Shown: positions 45,517 through 54,553 of the stretch, in pieces
Numbering within the stretch: the first letter of the stretch is position 1
Layout: each line of letters starts with the position of its first letter
Assembly (NCBI GenBank): GCA_963840785.1
Contig: CAWJAF010000008.1
Location: forward strand, 62,001 to 126,000
Direction: 5' to 3'
DNA from: JALYOK01 sp963840785
GTDB taxonomy: Bacteria; Pseudomonadota; Gammaproteobacteria; Burkholderiales; JALYOK01
DNA length: 64,000 nucleotides
Program-made: the position numbers and the translations under genes
The notes under the pieces: generated by a model
Told to the model about the DNA's origin: nothing
What the model saw: the letters and a program-made list of their open reading frames with translations, nothing else
Database searches by the model: none

Positions 45517-45839
45517 CGATATTGCCGAAGAAAATCGAAAAAAATCTTCATCGCTTCATTGTCATCAGGTACGGCGTCACCAATTGCGCTTTGCCAAGAT
45601 AGTAAGCTGGGATGAATCTCTCCGGGAACGTTCGGCGCTATCGCCCAATCCTTCCCGAGTTTCTTTAGAACGAAGTCGTTAAAATCTCTGAACGGCGGTT
45701 GTTCCTGCTCGGCAAATTGATTGTTTAAAAGCGCAAGATCGTACCCAATCAGAAAATCACATATTGCTCCGAAGCCAGGGCGCGACAAATACATGCCAGG
45801 ACGTTGTTCAATCTTTTCGAGTATCGAATAGATATTCAT
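45507..45839 (-). CDS. Hypothetical protein (RPGMYL family)
   Basis: 110 residues, starting IYSILEKIEQRPGMYLSRPG and continuing YDLALLNNQFAEQEQPPFRD, FNDFVLKKLGKDW and FFDFLRQY. Proteins with the same RPGMYL...PPFxDFxxFV arrangement occur in many bacteria as uncharacterised proteins. The last residues are translated from the adjacent repeat. Function unknown; it may be an immunity-type or accessory protein. Confidence 0.6.
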   Translation of the reverse strand: MNIYSILEKIEQRPGMYLSRPGFGAICDFLIGYDLALLNNQFAEQEQPPFRDFNDFVLKKLGKDWAIAPNVPGEIHPSLLSWQSAIGDAVPDDNEAMKIFFDFLRQYRRP

Positions 45840-45862
45840 CGGAATTTGTAACCTGTAAGCAA

Positions 45863-45938
45863 GCGTAGCCCGGATGGAATGAAATGAAATCCGGGAAATA
45901 GCAATCCTGGATTACCCGATGCTGCATCCAGGCTACAA
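45863..45938 (+). repeat. GTAGCCCGGATG-type inverted repeat
   Basis: GTAGCCCGGATGGAATG (from 45865) ... ATCCGGG and CCTGGATTACCC...GCATCCAGGCTAC (to 45936). The GTAGCCCGGAT...AATCCGGG type is common in gammaproteobacterial genomes. Intergenic. Confidence 0.8.
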
Positions 45939-45957
45939 GATTTTTCAGAGGCCTTTC

Positions 45958-46024
45958 CACGCGCCGCGTCACACTTGCATCTTGGCGCGGTATGGCCTGA
46001 GAGGCAGTATCCATGCCGTTCTTC
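45958..46024 (+). repeat. Dispersed repeat, copy 8
   Basis: CACGCGCCGCGTCACACTTG, GGCGCGGTATGGCC and the core GAGAGGCAGTATCCATGCCG (45999-46018) then TTCTTC. It parallels copy 5 over its whole length. It lies immediately upstream of the antitoxin end. Confidence 0.75.
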
Positions 46025-46062
46025 ACAGACACCAGAAAATTATTGGCGGCCGGTAAGTTCGA

Positions 46063-46287
46063 CTATTTAACCGATTCAAGAATGGCAATTTCTCTCTTCA
46101 AGAGATCATTTGCCAGCGCCGAAACTTCAACTCCCTTTCTCGATGCTATGGCGGATAAATATGTCAGTACTTCGGCGTCGAGATACACCGGCAAGTTCAG
46201 CCTTGCATCCGGGCGATAGAATTTTCCGCGTTTGCCTCCAGAGAAATTGATATCGTCGGGCAAGTCGTCATTAAGGTTAGCGCTCAT
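46063..46287 (-). CDS. brnA: BrnA-type antitoxin (CopG/RHH)
   Basis: 74 residues. RLNLPVYLDAEVLTYLSAIA then SRKGVEVSALANDLLKREIA is a ribbon-helix-helix domain of the BrnA group. An N-terminal basic stretch SGGKRGKFYRP binds DNA or toxin in relatives. It follows the BrnT gene by 32 bases on the same strand, the usual toxin-first order. It would neutralise BrnT and repress the operon. Confidence 0.82.
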   Translation of the reverse strand: MSANLNDDLPDDINFSGGKRGKFYRPDARLNLPVYLDAEVLTYLSAIASRKGVEVSALANDLLKREIAILESVK

Positions 46288-46319
46288 CAGGTGACCTTCT
46301 CAGATTGCATCTGCGCATT

Positions 46320-46637
46320 CTAGCGCGGTTCGACCTCATACGCGCGACGCTCCTGTTTCGTTGCCGTTCGCGCTGAAATTATTCGCACTGTCGCGATGTT
46401 CGAATCTTGGTCTTGGAATGTGTGAACTACCACCAAAAGTCCACCGCCAGCTTGTTGGCCCATTGTGAACCAGCGTTCCTCGGTTTGGCTATGTACATCG
46501 TCGAAGACCGTAATTGCCAGTGGATCAAGAAACACAGTCGCGGCATGCTCGAACGTAACGCCGTGTTTCGCGAAATTGGAAATTGCCTTTGACAAATCCC
46601 ATTCAAAGTTATTCGAAGCGCCGGAACTCATCTTCAC
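46320..46637 (-). CDS. brnT: BrnT-type ribonuclease toxin
   Basis: 105 residues with the RelE-like BrnT signature: FEWDLSKAISNFAKHGVTFE, VFLDPLAITVFDDVHSQTEE, and VRIISARTATKQERRAYE at the end. Its role is growth-inhibiting RNA cleavage, blocked by BrnA. It is located between repeats and argG. It starts at the ATG (an internal ATG two codons later is possible). Confidence 0.88.
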   Translation of the reverse strand: MKMSSGASNNFEWDLSKAISNFAKHGVTFEHAATVFLDPLAITVFDDVHSQTEERWFTMGQQAGGGLLVVVHTFQDQDSNIATVRIISARTATKQERRAYEVEPR

Positions 46638-46654
46638 ACTCGCCGAAAACTAAA

Positions 46655-47878
46655 TCATTTGCGATTCAACTTCGCCGCAATCCGCATCCGCAACGCATTC
46701 AGCTTAATAAATCCCGCCGCATCCGCTTGGTTGTACGCGCCTTTATCTTCTTCAAACGTCGAGATCGCCGGATCGAATAGCGAATCTTTTTTCGACGTGC
46801 GGCCGACGGTGGTGACAGTGCCTTTGTAGAGCTTCACGCGCACCGTGCCGTTGACCGGCGCTTGCGAAAGGTCGATCAAGCTTTGCAGCAACTTGCGCTC
46901 GGGGCTCCACCAATAGCCGTTGTAGACCATGCGGGCGTAGCGCGGCATGAGGTCGTCTTTCAGCGCGAGCACTTCGCGATCGAGCGTGATCGATTCCATC
47001 GCGCGATGGGCGCGCAGCATGATGGTGCCGCCGGGGGTTTCGTAACAGCCGCGCGACTTCATGCCGACGTAGCGATTTTCCACGACATCCAAACGGCCGA
47101 CGCCGTGTTTGCCGCCGAGGCGGTTGAGTTCCGTTAACACTTGTGCTGGCGTCATTTTCTTGCCGTTGACCGCGACGATATCGCCTACCTTGTAATCCAG
47201 ATCAACGTATTCCGGTTTCGCCGGGCGCTTTTTCCGGCGAGACGGTGATGCGCCACATGGAATCTTCCGGCTCGAAGTTCGGGTCTTCGAGCACGCCGCC
47301 TTCGTAGGAAATGTGCAGCAAGTTCGCGTCCATCGAATAGGGCGCGCCGCCGCCTTTTTTCTTTTTGTAATCGACGGAAATGCCGGCTTTCTCGGCGTAC
47401 TTCAATAATTTTTCGCGCGAGGTTAAATCCCATTCGCGCCACGGCGCGATGACGTGGATGTTCGGCTCCAGCGCGTAATAACCCAACTCGAAACGCACTT
47501 GATCGTTGCCCTTGCCGGTCGCGCCGTGGGACACCGCGTCGGCCTTCACTTTGCGGGCGATTTCGACTTGGCGCTTGGCGATCAGCGGCCGCGCAATCGA
47601 GGTGCCGAGCAGATATTCGCCTTCGTAAACGGCGTTGGCGCGAAACATCGGGAACACGAAATCGCGCACAAATTCTTCGCGCAAATCGTCGACGAAAATT
47701 TCTTTAATGCCGAATTTTTTCGCCTTTTGCCGCGCGCGGGTTCAAGCTCTTCGCCCTGGCCGATGTCGGCGGTGAAGGTGACGACTTCGCAGTGATAAAC
47801 GTCCTGCAGCCATTTCAAAATAACCGAGGTATCCAGCCCGCCGGAATAGGCGAGGACTACTTTTTTGATGTCTGACAT
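46655..47878 (-). CDS. argG: Argininosuccinate synthase, frameshifted as read
   Basis: Condenses citrulline and aspartate with ATP. About 405 residues when rejoined; start MSDIKKVVLAYSGGLDTSVI at 47878 with the PP-loop AYSGGLDTS. The next piece reads REEFVRDFVFPMFRANAVYE and SHGATGKGNDQVRFE. The last piece reads TPAQVLTELNRLGGKHGVGR. Shifts lie near 47740 (extra GC in CGCGCGCGG) and near 47225. Essential in the arginine pathway, so probably an error, not a dead gene. It lies in the argD-argF-argG block with a MORN gene between it and argF. Confidence 0.9.
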
Positions 47879-47901
47879 GTTGAGTGAGTTCGTTAAAAAA
47901 A

Positions 47902-48403
47902 TTAATTTCGTTCCAAACGGGTGACGAGTTCGCCATTGACCCATTCGCCGTAAACGGAGCTGCCGTCCGGCGAGGTCAGTTCGCCGATGCCTTCAAAGCG
48001 CCAATTCAAAAATTGGCCCACATACTTGGTGCCATCGGGCAAGCACGAGTTTGCCGTTGCCCGTTGGCACGCCGTCGACCCAATCGCCGGTGTAGACTTG
48101 GCCATTTTCGTGAGAGTTCATTGATGCCTTTGCCGTGCGGGCGGCCGCGAACGTAATCGCCATCGTATTCTTCCGCAAGCTTGCCTTTTACGTCCCATTT
48201 TATTTGGCCTTTGCCTTCGGCGTAGCCGTCTTTGCATTCGCCGGTCCAGGTTAATTTTTCGTCAGGCTGCGGATGCGGATTAAAATGTTTGCAGTCTTTT
48301 TGGTCTTTGATCCATTCGCCTTCTTCGGCGAAAACGGGAAGCGCGATTTAAGCTCAGAATCGCGGCGAATAACGAGGCTGAAAAAATAGATCGTGAGTTT
48401 CAT
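47902..48403 (-). CDS. Secreted MORN-repeat protein, frameshifted as read
   Basis: Start at 48403 after AGGAG, with a hydrophobic start (MKLTIYFFSLVI). At least three shifts break it into overlapping pieces. Rejoined segments show LTWTGECKDGYAEGKGQIKW, YDGDYVRGRPHGKGI, VYTGDWVDGVPTGNGKL and YVGQFLNWRFEGIGEL. These are tandem MORN (Y.G.W..G...G.G) units, at least four, ending at VYGEWVNGELVTRLERN. MORN proteins bind membranes or lipids; role here unknown. It sits within the arg cluster. Confidence 0.72.
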
Positions 48404-48579
48404 GTGTTCTCCTGGTTTCAATCGAACGGTCGGTTCGTTGCGGTTGTATGCGGTATTTATGCGGCAAGCAAAGCTACTGGATAGATAAAATTTGGTGAAG
48501 AACTCCTTCCCCTATGAAGGGGATGGAGCTAGTTTTCTATGCGTGGCGTCATTTCTAGACAGCCGCACTATCAATTAAT

Positions 48580-49503
48580 TCACTTCGATTTAACTTTTCC
48601 CAACAACAAAAATTCCATTAATGCTTTTTGTACATGCATTCGGTTTTCTGCCTCATCCCACACGACGCTTTGTAGGCCTTCCAACACTTCCGCAGACACT
48701 TCCTCGCCGCGATGCGCTGGCAGGCAATGCATAAACAATGCGTCCGGCGCAGCGTGAGCCATCATGTCTTGGTCGACACAAAAATCGGCGAAATCTTTTT
48801 TGCGTTCTTCCGTTTCCGCTTCGAAGCCCATGCTGGTCCACACGTCCGTTGTGACAAGATGCGCGCCTTTCGCCGCTTCATTCGGGTCGGTGAATTCTCG
48901 GTAGTGATCGGCGTTGAATAATCCCGCTTCTTCCGGCTTAATTTCGTAGCCGGGCGGCGTGGCGACATTAACTTTAAAATCCAAAATCTCGGCGGCTTGC
49001 AGCCAAGTATTACAGACATTATTAGAATCGCCGATCCACGCGATGGTTTTGCCTTTGATCGAACCGCGATGTTCGATGAACGTGAAAATATCCGCGAGAA
49101 TTTGGCACGGATGATATTCGTTGGTGAGTCCGTTAATCACCGGCACGCGAGAATATTCCGCGAAACGCTCGATAATGCTTTGCTCGAACGTGCGGATCAT
49201 AACGATATCGACCATGCGCGAAATCACCCGCGCCACATCTTCGATCGGCTCGCCGCGACCGAGTTGCGAATCTTGGCGATTGAGCGTAATCACCGAGCCG
49301 CCCATTTGATACATGCCCGCTTCAAACGACACACGGGTACGCGTTGAGCTTTTCTCGAATACCATCGCCAACGTGCGATCGGTGAGCGGGTGGTAGGGTT
49401 TGTATTCCTTGAACTGGCGCTTAATCCACGTCGAGCGCGCAAAGACATGCTCGATTTCTTCGCGAGTTAAATCCTTCAACTGCAAAAAATGCCGCAAGGT
49501 CAC
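48580..49503 (-). CDS. argF: Ornithine carbamoyltransferase
   Basis: Makes citrulline from ornithine and carbamoyl phosphate. 307 residues: carbamoyl phosphate site KSSTRTRVSFE near residue 50, HPCQILADIFT near 131, ornithine site DVWTSMG, and HCLPAHRGEEV near 260, all intact. It overlaps argD by four bases upstream. The 175-base gap after it (toward the MORN gene) has no clear terminator. Confidence 0.96.
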   Translation of the reverse strand: MTLRHFLQLKDLTREEIEHVFARSTWIKRQFKEYKPYHPLTDRTLAMVFEKSSTRTRVSFEAGMYQMGGSVITLNRQDSQLGRGEPIEDVARVISRMVDIVMIRTFEQSIIERFAEYSRVPVINGLTNEYHPCQILADIFTFIEHRGSIKGKTIAWIGDSNNVCNTWLQAAEILDFKVNVATPPGYEIKPEEAGLFNADHYREFTDPNEAAKGAHLVTTDVWTSMGFEAETEERKKDFADFCVDQDMMAHAAPDALFMHCLPAHRGEEVSAEVLEGLQSVVWDEAENRMHVQKALMEFLLLGKVKSK

Positions 49504-50669
49504 GCAAGAAATTCCTTGATGATCGGCGCTAAGGTGCTGACCAATTGCTCCGCTTCCGCCTGGGAAAAATTCAGCGGCGGTAACAGACGCACGACTTTGT
49601 CGTTGGTGACGTTCACCAATAAGCCTTGCTCGCGCGCACGGCGAACGATATCGCCACAGGGCCGATCGAGCTCAATGCCCATCATCATCCCCAGTCCGCG
49701 AATTTCTTTGATGCCGGCCACACCGGCGAGGCGCTCGCGCAATTGCGCGCGAATCCATTCGCCAGTTTGCGTCGATTTTTCCAGCAGACCTTCTTCTTCA
49801 ATGGCTTGCAAAGTCGCCAGCGACGCAGCGCACACCAGCGGCCCGCCGCCGAAGGTCGAGCCATGATTACCTGGGCCGAATACGCCCGTCGCGCGACCCG
49901 CATTGACACACGCACCGATCGGCACGCCGGAGCCAAGCCCTTTCGCCAAAGTCATCACGTCGGGCTTCACGCCCGCGTGTTGAAAGCCGAACCACTTGCC
50001 GGTGCGGCCGATTCCGCATTGCACTTCATCGATCATCAACAGCCATTCTTGCTTGTCACAAATCGTGCGCAAGGTACGGATGTATTCCAGGTCGGCCATG
50101 ATCACGCCGGCTTCGCCTTGCAACACTTCGACAAGAACGGCGACGACGTTCGATTGGTTTTTCGCAATTTGCTGTACGGCGATGGCGTCGTTGTAGGGCA
50201 CACGGATAAAGCCGTCCATCAGTGGCTCAAAACCGGCTTGCGCTTTGCGGCTGCCGGTAGCCGAGAGCGTGGCCAGCGTGCGGCCATGCCAGGCTTTTTC
50301 CATGACGATGATGTGGGGATTCTCGACGCCGTTTTTGTGCCCGTACAACCGCGCGACTTTGATCGCGGCTTCGTTCGCTTCCGCGCCGGAATTGCAGAAG
50401 AACACTTCGTCCATGCCGGAGAGTTTGGCAATGCGCTCGGCTAATTCTTCCTGGCGGAAAATTTGATAGAGATTCGAGGTATGAATGGTATTTTTTGCTT
50501 GCTCGCAAATCGCCGCGACCACTTTCGGGTGAGCGTGGCCCACGCTCGTCACGGCAACGCCGGACACGGCATCCAAATAGCGTTTGCCCTGATCGTCAAT
50601 CAGCCACGAGCCTTCGCCCTTCACGAAACCAATCGGCTGGCGCGCATAGGTATTCATTACATACGACAT
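49500..50669 (-). CDS. argD: Acetylornithine aminotransferase
   Basis: PLP enzyme of arginine synthesis, about 390 residues from the ATG at 50669 (50657 is also possible; an ATG-like start at 50717 is longer than the family). Seen: YLDAVSGVAVTSVGHAHPKV, FCNSGAEANEAAIKVAR, IDEVQCGIGRTGKWF and the PLP Lys in MTLAKGLGSGVPIGA. The stop overlaps the start of argF. It heads the argDFG run. Confidence 0.95.
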   Translation of the reverse strand: MSYVMNTYARQPIGFVKGEGSWLIDDQGKRYLDAVSGVAVTSVGHAHPKVVAAICEQAKNTIHTSNLYQIFRQEELAERIAKLSGMDEVFFCNSGAEANEAAIKVARLYGHKNGVENPHIIVMEKAWHGRTLATLSATGSRKAQAGFEPLMDGFIRVPYNDAIAVQQIAKNQSNVVAVLVEVLQGEAGVIMADLEYIRTLRTICDKQEWLLMIDEVQCGIGRTGKWFGFQHAGVKPDVMTLAKGLGSGVPIGACVNAGRATGVFGPGNHGSTFGGGPLVCAASLATLQAIEEEGLLEKSTQTGEWIRAQLRERLAGVAGIKEIRGLGMMMGIELDRPCGDIVRRAREQGLLVNVTNDKVVRLLPPLNFSQAEAEQLVSTLAPIIKEFLA

Positions 50670-50717
50670 CGTCATCCCCAAAAACAAATCGGCGGCCAAT
50701 CGAATGATTGCCGCCAA

Positions 50718-50971
50718 AGGTTGAAGTATACCAAAGCTTTGGGACGGTAAATAACGAACTACGGGATGTGGCGTTGCCCGAATGCACGGTTTTCCGACAG
50801 GCTCGTTGATCGGATGCCGGGCTGAGAGCCTTATCCCGCGTGCCGTCTGGCATGGGGCACCTGGAGAACCGCGCCCGTATTGCCTTGCAGGCCAGGCAAT
50901 CTGACACCAAAACGTAACGGTAGGGAGAAAGTTATGCTATAAACCACCTATTCGAAATTAACACCTTACCT
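50718..50971. other. Intergenic stretch upstream of the acyl carrier protein gene
   Basis: About 250 bases without a gene, between the divergent argD and acyl carrier protein genes. It holds a degenerate relative of the dispersed repeat (GGGCTGAGAGCCTTATCCCG, 50819-50838) and GC-rich hairpin-forming sequence. No confident promoter or riboswitch could be assigned. Confidence 0.4.
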
Positions 50972-51223
50972 ATGAACGTCGTAGAAGATGTAAAAAACAT
51001 GCTGGCTGATGTCCTGAGCCTGGGCGCGCGCAAATCCCAATTGACTGAATCAACCCCGTTACTCGGCAGCATTCCCGAACTCGATTCCATGGCCGTCGTG
51101 AACGTCATCACGGCGATGGAGGATCGATTTGGCATCACCGTCGACGATGATGAAATCAGCGCCGATACGTTTGCGACAATAAAGAGTCTGGTGGACTTCG
51201 TTAACAACAAAATGCTGGGCTGA
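50972..51223 (+). CDS. Acyl carrier protein (exosortase/EPS-type)
   Basis: 83 residues. VVEDVKNMLADVLSLG start and ELDSMAVVNVITAMEDRFGI, where the Ser of DSM is the phosphopantetheine attachment site. It is not the fatty-acid ACP (no fab genes near) and resembles the carrier that opens exosortase-A associated gene sets. It is followed by two matching hydrolases. Confidence 0.85.
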   Translation: MNVVEDVKNMLADVLSLGARKSQLTESTPLLGSIPELDSMAVVNVITAMEDRFGITVDDDEISADTFATIKSLVDFVNNKMLG

Positions 51224-51440
51224 CGTTACATCATCCCGACCCGTGCTGAAGAAATATCCGTAACAAAGCAGCCGCGCCATTGAACGTTCGCCATTTCCGA
51301 CCAATGACTACTTTGTATCGGTAGCGTAACTAAGGCAAATCGACGCGCCCGTTCAGCGAATCCAGCATCACAAGTGAAGCAAAGTGGGTGCATTTGCACC
51401 GTTTGTGCGTTTCGGTTTCCAAGAAAATAAACTGCAATTG

Positions 51441-52274
51441 ATGACCAACTCGGCTGCACCTGAAGCATTTTTTCTGCCTGTTTTAAATGGTCAACGTTTC
51501 TGCGTCTATCATCCGGTAAAGGGGAAAGCGTCAAATAAGGCGTTTCTGTTCATTCATCCTTTTGCTGAGGAAATGAACAAATCCCGACGCATGGCAAACC
51601 TTCAATCTCAAGCCCTTGCCGCAAAAGGTTACGCCGTATTGCGGATTGATCTCAGTGGTTGCGGGGATTCGAGTGGTGATTTTGGCCAGGTAACGCCGCA
51701 GAATTGGTTGGATGACATCGAGTTAGCATGGGATTGGCTCAATAAGCGTTCGCACGACTCCATTGTGCTGTGGGGATTGCGCCTCGGGGCAACGCTGGCG
51801 CTGGACTTCGCCCAGAAAAAAAATCGATGGCCTGATGAATTCCTCCTATGGCAACCGGTACTCAATGGCGAAACACTAATGTCTCAGTTTTTGCGTCTTC
51901 GTGTCGCCAGTGAAATGTTAGATGGCGCCAATGGTGGTGGCGTTCGTACTCTCAGAGAATCGTTGCGAAACGGTGAATCCATTGAGGTCGCTGGCTATCG
52001 GCTGAATCCGGAAATGACCAGTTATATCGATTCGCTACGCGTCAACAAGGTTCTCCCCAAATCATCGCGAGTTAACTGGATCGAAATCGTTGCCGACGCC
52101 AGCCAAGGCGTTTCGCCGGCGGCAGCACAAACCATTAAAATATGGCAGGATGCCGATGTCGCGGTCGAGTGTAATTCGGTTAGCGGTTCTCCTTTTTGGG
52201 CTACGCAGGAAATCACTGATTGTGCCGCGCTTGTTGAGCAAACAACTAAAATAGTCGCCGAGAGCCACGCGTGA
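51441..52274 (+). CDS. Exosortase-A-associated alpha/beta hydrolase, type 2
   Basis: 277 residues from the ATG at 51441. Alpha/beta hydrolase fold with AFLFIHPFAEEMNKSRRMAN near residue 30, RIDLSGCGDSSGDFG near 70 and the nucleophile-elbow position in VLWGLRLGATLALDFA. There the usual G-x-S-x-G reads G-L-R-L-G, so the Ser is lost. This is the known trait of the group called hydrolase 2 in exosortase-A gene sets (TIGR03101). It overlaps the next gene by GTGA. Confidence 0.82.
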   Translation: MTNSAAPEAFFLPVLNGQRFCVYHPVKGKASNKAFLFIHPFAEEMNKSRRMANLQSQALAAKGYAVLRIDLSGCGDSSGDFGQVTPQNWLDDIELAWDWLNKRSHDSIVLWGLRLGATLALDFAQKKNRWPDEFLLWQPVLNGETLMSQFLRLRVASEMLDGANGGGVRTLRESLRNGESIEVAGYRLNPEMTSYIDSLRVNKVLPKSSRVNWIEIVADASQGVSPAAAQTIKIWQDADVAVECNSVSGSPFWATQEITDCAALVEQTTKIVAESHA

Positions 52275-53116
52275 GTTATTCAGAATCCGCTGTCTCGTTT
52301 GGCTGCTCAGGAGAGCAACTTGTCGGGATAGTGACGACGCCCGTCATGCCGACCAAGTTCGGCGTCGTTATAGTTGTGGGCGGTCCACAATTTCGTGTTG
52401 GCAGCCATCGACAGTTTGTACTGCTCGCACGATCGTTGGGTGCGCGAGGCATTACGACGCTTCGATTTGACTATCGCGGAATGGGAGACAGCAGTGGTGA
52501 TCTTCGCGACTTTACGGCGATTGATGAGGATATTCGCGCGGCAGTGGATATCCTGCAAAATGCAAATCCTAAACTTGAGAGAATAATTCTGTGGGGATTA
52601 TGCGACGCGGCCTCAGCTTCTTTGTTTTATGCGCATCAAGACCCGAGAATCGCGGGATTGGTTCTGGCCAATCCATGGGTGCGCACCGACGTCGGCGAGG
52701 CCCAGGCTTACTTAAATCACTATTATCGTGCTCGTTTTTTGGACTTAGCGTTTTGGAAAAAAATACTGCGCGGACAATACGATTTTTTCGGCTCGCTGCG
52801 ATCATTTTTTGAGACAATTCGAAAAGCCATGCGTACGACCTCGCCTGAAAGCAGAGAGCGCGAACTGCCACTTCGAGAACGGATGTACGTTTCCTGGGCG
52901 AATTTCAACGGCAATGTTTTAGTTTTGCTGTCGGGCGAGGATCTTACCGCACAGGAATTTTTGAACATGGTTAAGGCTTCTTCACAGTGGCGCGAGCTGT
53001 TTGATGGTCCGCGCGTAATCAAACACAATATGCCATCCGCCAACCACACGTTTTCTCGCGAAGAGTGGCGCGATGAAGTGGCAAGTACGACGGCCAATTG
53101 GATCCTAGCGTTGTGA
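52271..53116 (+). CDS. Exosortase-A-associated alpha/beta hydrolase, type 1
   Basis: 281 residues starting at the GTG. FGCSGEQLVGIVTTP then VVIVVGGPQFRVGSHRQFVL is the start of the hydrolase 1 group (TIGR03100). The elbow reads IILWGLCDAASASLFYA, with Cys in the nucleophile position, and NHTFSREEW near the end may hold the His. It is translationally coupled to hydrolase 2. The role in exosortase systems is not settled; lipid or acyl handling is a guess. Confidence 0.82.
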   Translation: MSYSESAVSFGCSGEQLVGIVTTPVMPTKFGVVIVVGGPQFRVGSHRQFVLLARSLGARGITTLRFDYRGMGDSSGDLRDFTAIDEDIRAAVDILQNANPKLERIILWGLCDAASASLFYAHQDPRIAGLVLANPWVRTDVGEAQAYLNHYYRARFLDLAFWKKILRGQYDFFGSLRSFFETIRKAMRTTSPESRERELPLRERMYVSWANFNGNVLVLLSGEDLTAQEFLNMVKASSQWRELFDGPRVIKHNMPSANHTFSREEWRDEVASTTANWILAL

Positions 53117-53192
53117 ATCAAAGTTTTTCGTTGATCGAGGAAAGTAGACCTTTGGTTCAATCGCTACGGGAGTTGGGAAGCGTGCGGCACCT

Positions 53193-54473
53193 ATGAAGAA
53201 AAATCGTAAAGTATTGTTGATTGCGTTCCATTACCCGCCGGTAAAGGGAAGTAGCGGTGTTCAGCGCACGCTGAAATTCTCTGCCTATTTGCGTGAAAAT
53301 GGTTGGGAGCCGATGGTGCTAACCATATCACCACGCGCCTATGCGCAAATCAGCGACGATCAAATGGCGGAGATACCCGACGGCATGGTGGTCGAGCGTG
53401 CATTCGGCCTGGATACCGCGCGGCATCTTGCCATTGGGAAGCGCTATTTTGGCTGGTTGGCGCAACCGGATAGATGGATAAGTTGGTGGCCAGGTGCGGT
53501 CTGGCGCGGCATGTCCATGATTAGGCGCCATCGACCTGCGGTAATTATGTCGACCTATCCGATCGCAACCGCACACCTGATTGGCCTGTCCTTGCAACGC
53601 CTGAGCGGATTGCCATGGGTCGCCGATTTTCGCGACTCAATGACCGAAACCTACTATCCTCGGGACCCACTGACCTGGCGTATTTATCGGCGCATCGAAG
53701 AATCCGCAATTCGACGTTGCGCTCGTGTTGTATTAACAACTCAAGGTACGCGAGACATGTACGCAGCACGTTATCCGGAAAAGCCCGCATCGCATTGGTC
53801 GGTGATTGAGAATGGCTTTGACGAAGAGAATTTTCGCAATGCCGAATCGGGATTTGAGAAAAAATCGCTCGGCCGGGTCGATCAAATCACACTCATTCAC
53901 AGCGGCGTACTTTATCCCGAAGAGCGTGATCCTAAACCGTTTTTTGCTGCATTACGGGCACTCAAGGACAGCGGGGAAATTTCCGCCGACCGTTTGCAAG
54001 TGGTGTTACGTGCAACCGGCAGTGACCCGCTTTACCACTCGTTGTTGAGCGAGTTCGGCATTTCCGATATTGTAAAATTGGCACCAATCGTCACCTATCG
54101 CGAAGCACTGCAGGAAATGATGTGCGCGGATGGTTTACTGCTTTTCCAAGCGGGAACATGTAATCACCAAATTCCCGCTAAGCTTTATGAATATCTGCGC
54201 GCGGGCCGTCCCATTTTCACGTTGACCGACCCGGTCGGAAATACGGCTGAATCGCTGCGTAGTGCCGGGGCGTTAGATATCGTTAACATTGCTGACGCAG
54301 TCGAGATTACCACCGGGTTGCGGGGGTTTCTTGAAAGGCTGCGTGCCGGCCGCGCCAAAGGTGCCCAACCGGAAACCGCGAATCTTCATTCGCGCCGATC
54401 CCGTACGCGCGAACTTGCTGTGTTGCTGGACGAGGTTATCAGCGGTAATTCTGTATCAAAGAACCCGCACTGA
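53193..54473 (+). CDS. Glycosyltransferase (GT4-like)
   Basis: 426 residues. N-terminal KVLLIAFHYPPVKGSSGVQR then TLKFSAYLRENGWEPMVLT, the donor-side GTRDMYAARYPEKPASHW and C-terminal LAPIVTYREALQEMMCADGL and QIPAKLYEYLRAGRPIFTLT with the conserved Glu, as in GT4 sugar transferases. It likely adds a sugar in exopolysaccharide assembly. It is the last gene of the cluster; an inverted repeat spans its stop. Confidence 0.87.
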   Translation: MKKNRKVLLIAFHYPPVKGSSGVQRTLKFSAYLRENGWEPMVLTISPRAYAQISDDQMAEIPDGMVVERAFGLDTARHLAIGKRYFGWLAQPDRWISWWPGAVWRGMSMIRRHRPAVIMSTYPIATAHLIGLSLQRLSGLPWVADFRDSMTETYYPRDPLTWRIYRRIEESAIRRCARVVLTTQGTRDMYAARYPEKPASHWSVIENGFDEENFRNAESGFEKKSLGRVDQITLIHSGVLYPEERDPKPFFAALRALKDSGEISADRLQVVLRATGSDPLYHSLLSEFGISDIVKLAPIVTYREALQEMMCADGLLLFQAGTCNHQIPAKLYEYLRAGRPIFTLTDPVGNTAESLRSAGALDIVNIADAVEITTGLRGFLERLRAGRAKGAQPETANLHSRRSRTRELAVLLDEVISGNSVSKNPH

Positions 54474-54488
54474 TTCTCTGCGGGTTCT
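54460..54488 (+). terminator. Possible hairpin at the end of the glycosyltransferase gene
   Basis: AGAACCCGCA and TGCGGGTTCT (54460-54469, 54479-54488) with a 9-base loop that holds the stop codon. There is no T-run, so termination is uncertain. Confidence 0.45.
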
Positions 54489-54553
54489 CACCTATACGCC
54501 TCAATTTTCAATTGCGCCATTGGTACGTAAAAGCGAGAACCAATAGTTAACTT

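Noticed and set aside
50805..50935. TPP-riboswitch-like string (GGCTGAGAG, CACCTG, GTAACGGTAGGGAG) upstream of the acyl carrier protein gene
   Set aside because: The order and spacing do not give the TPP fold, no thiamine gene follows, and GGCTGAGAGCC also fits a degenerate copy of the dispersed repeat.
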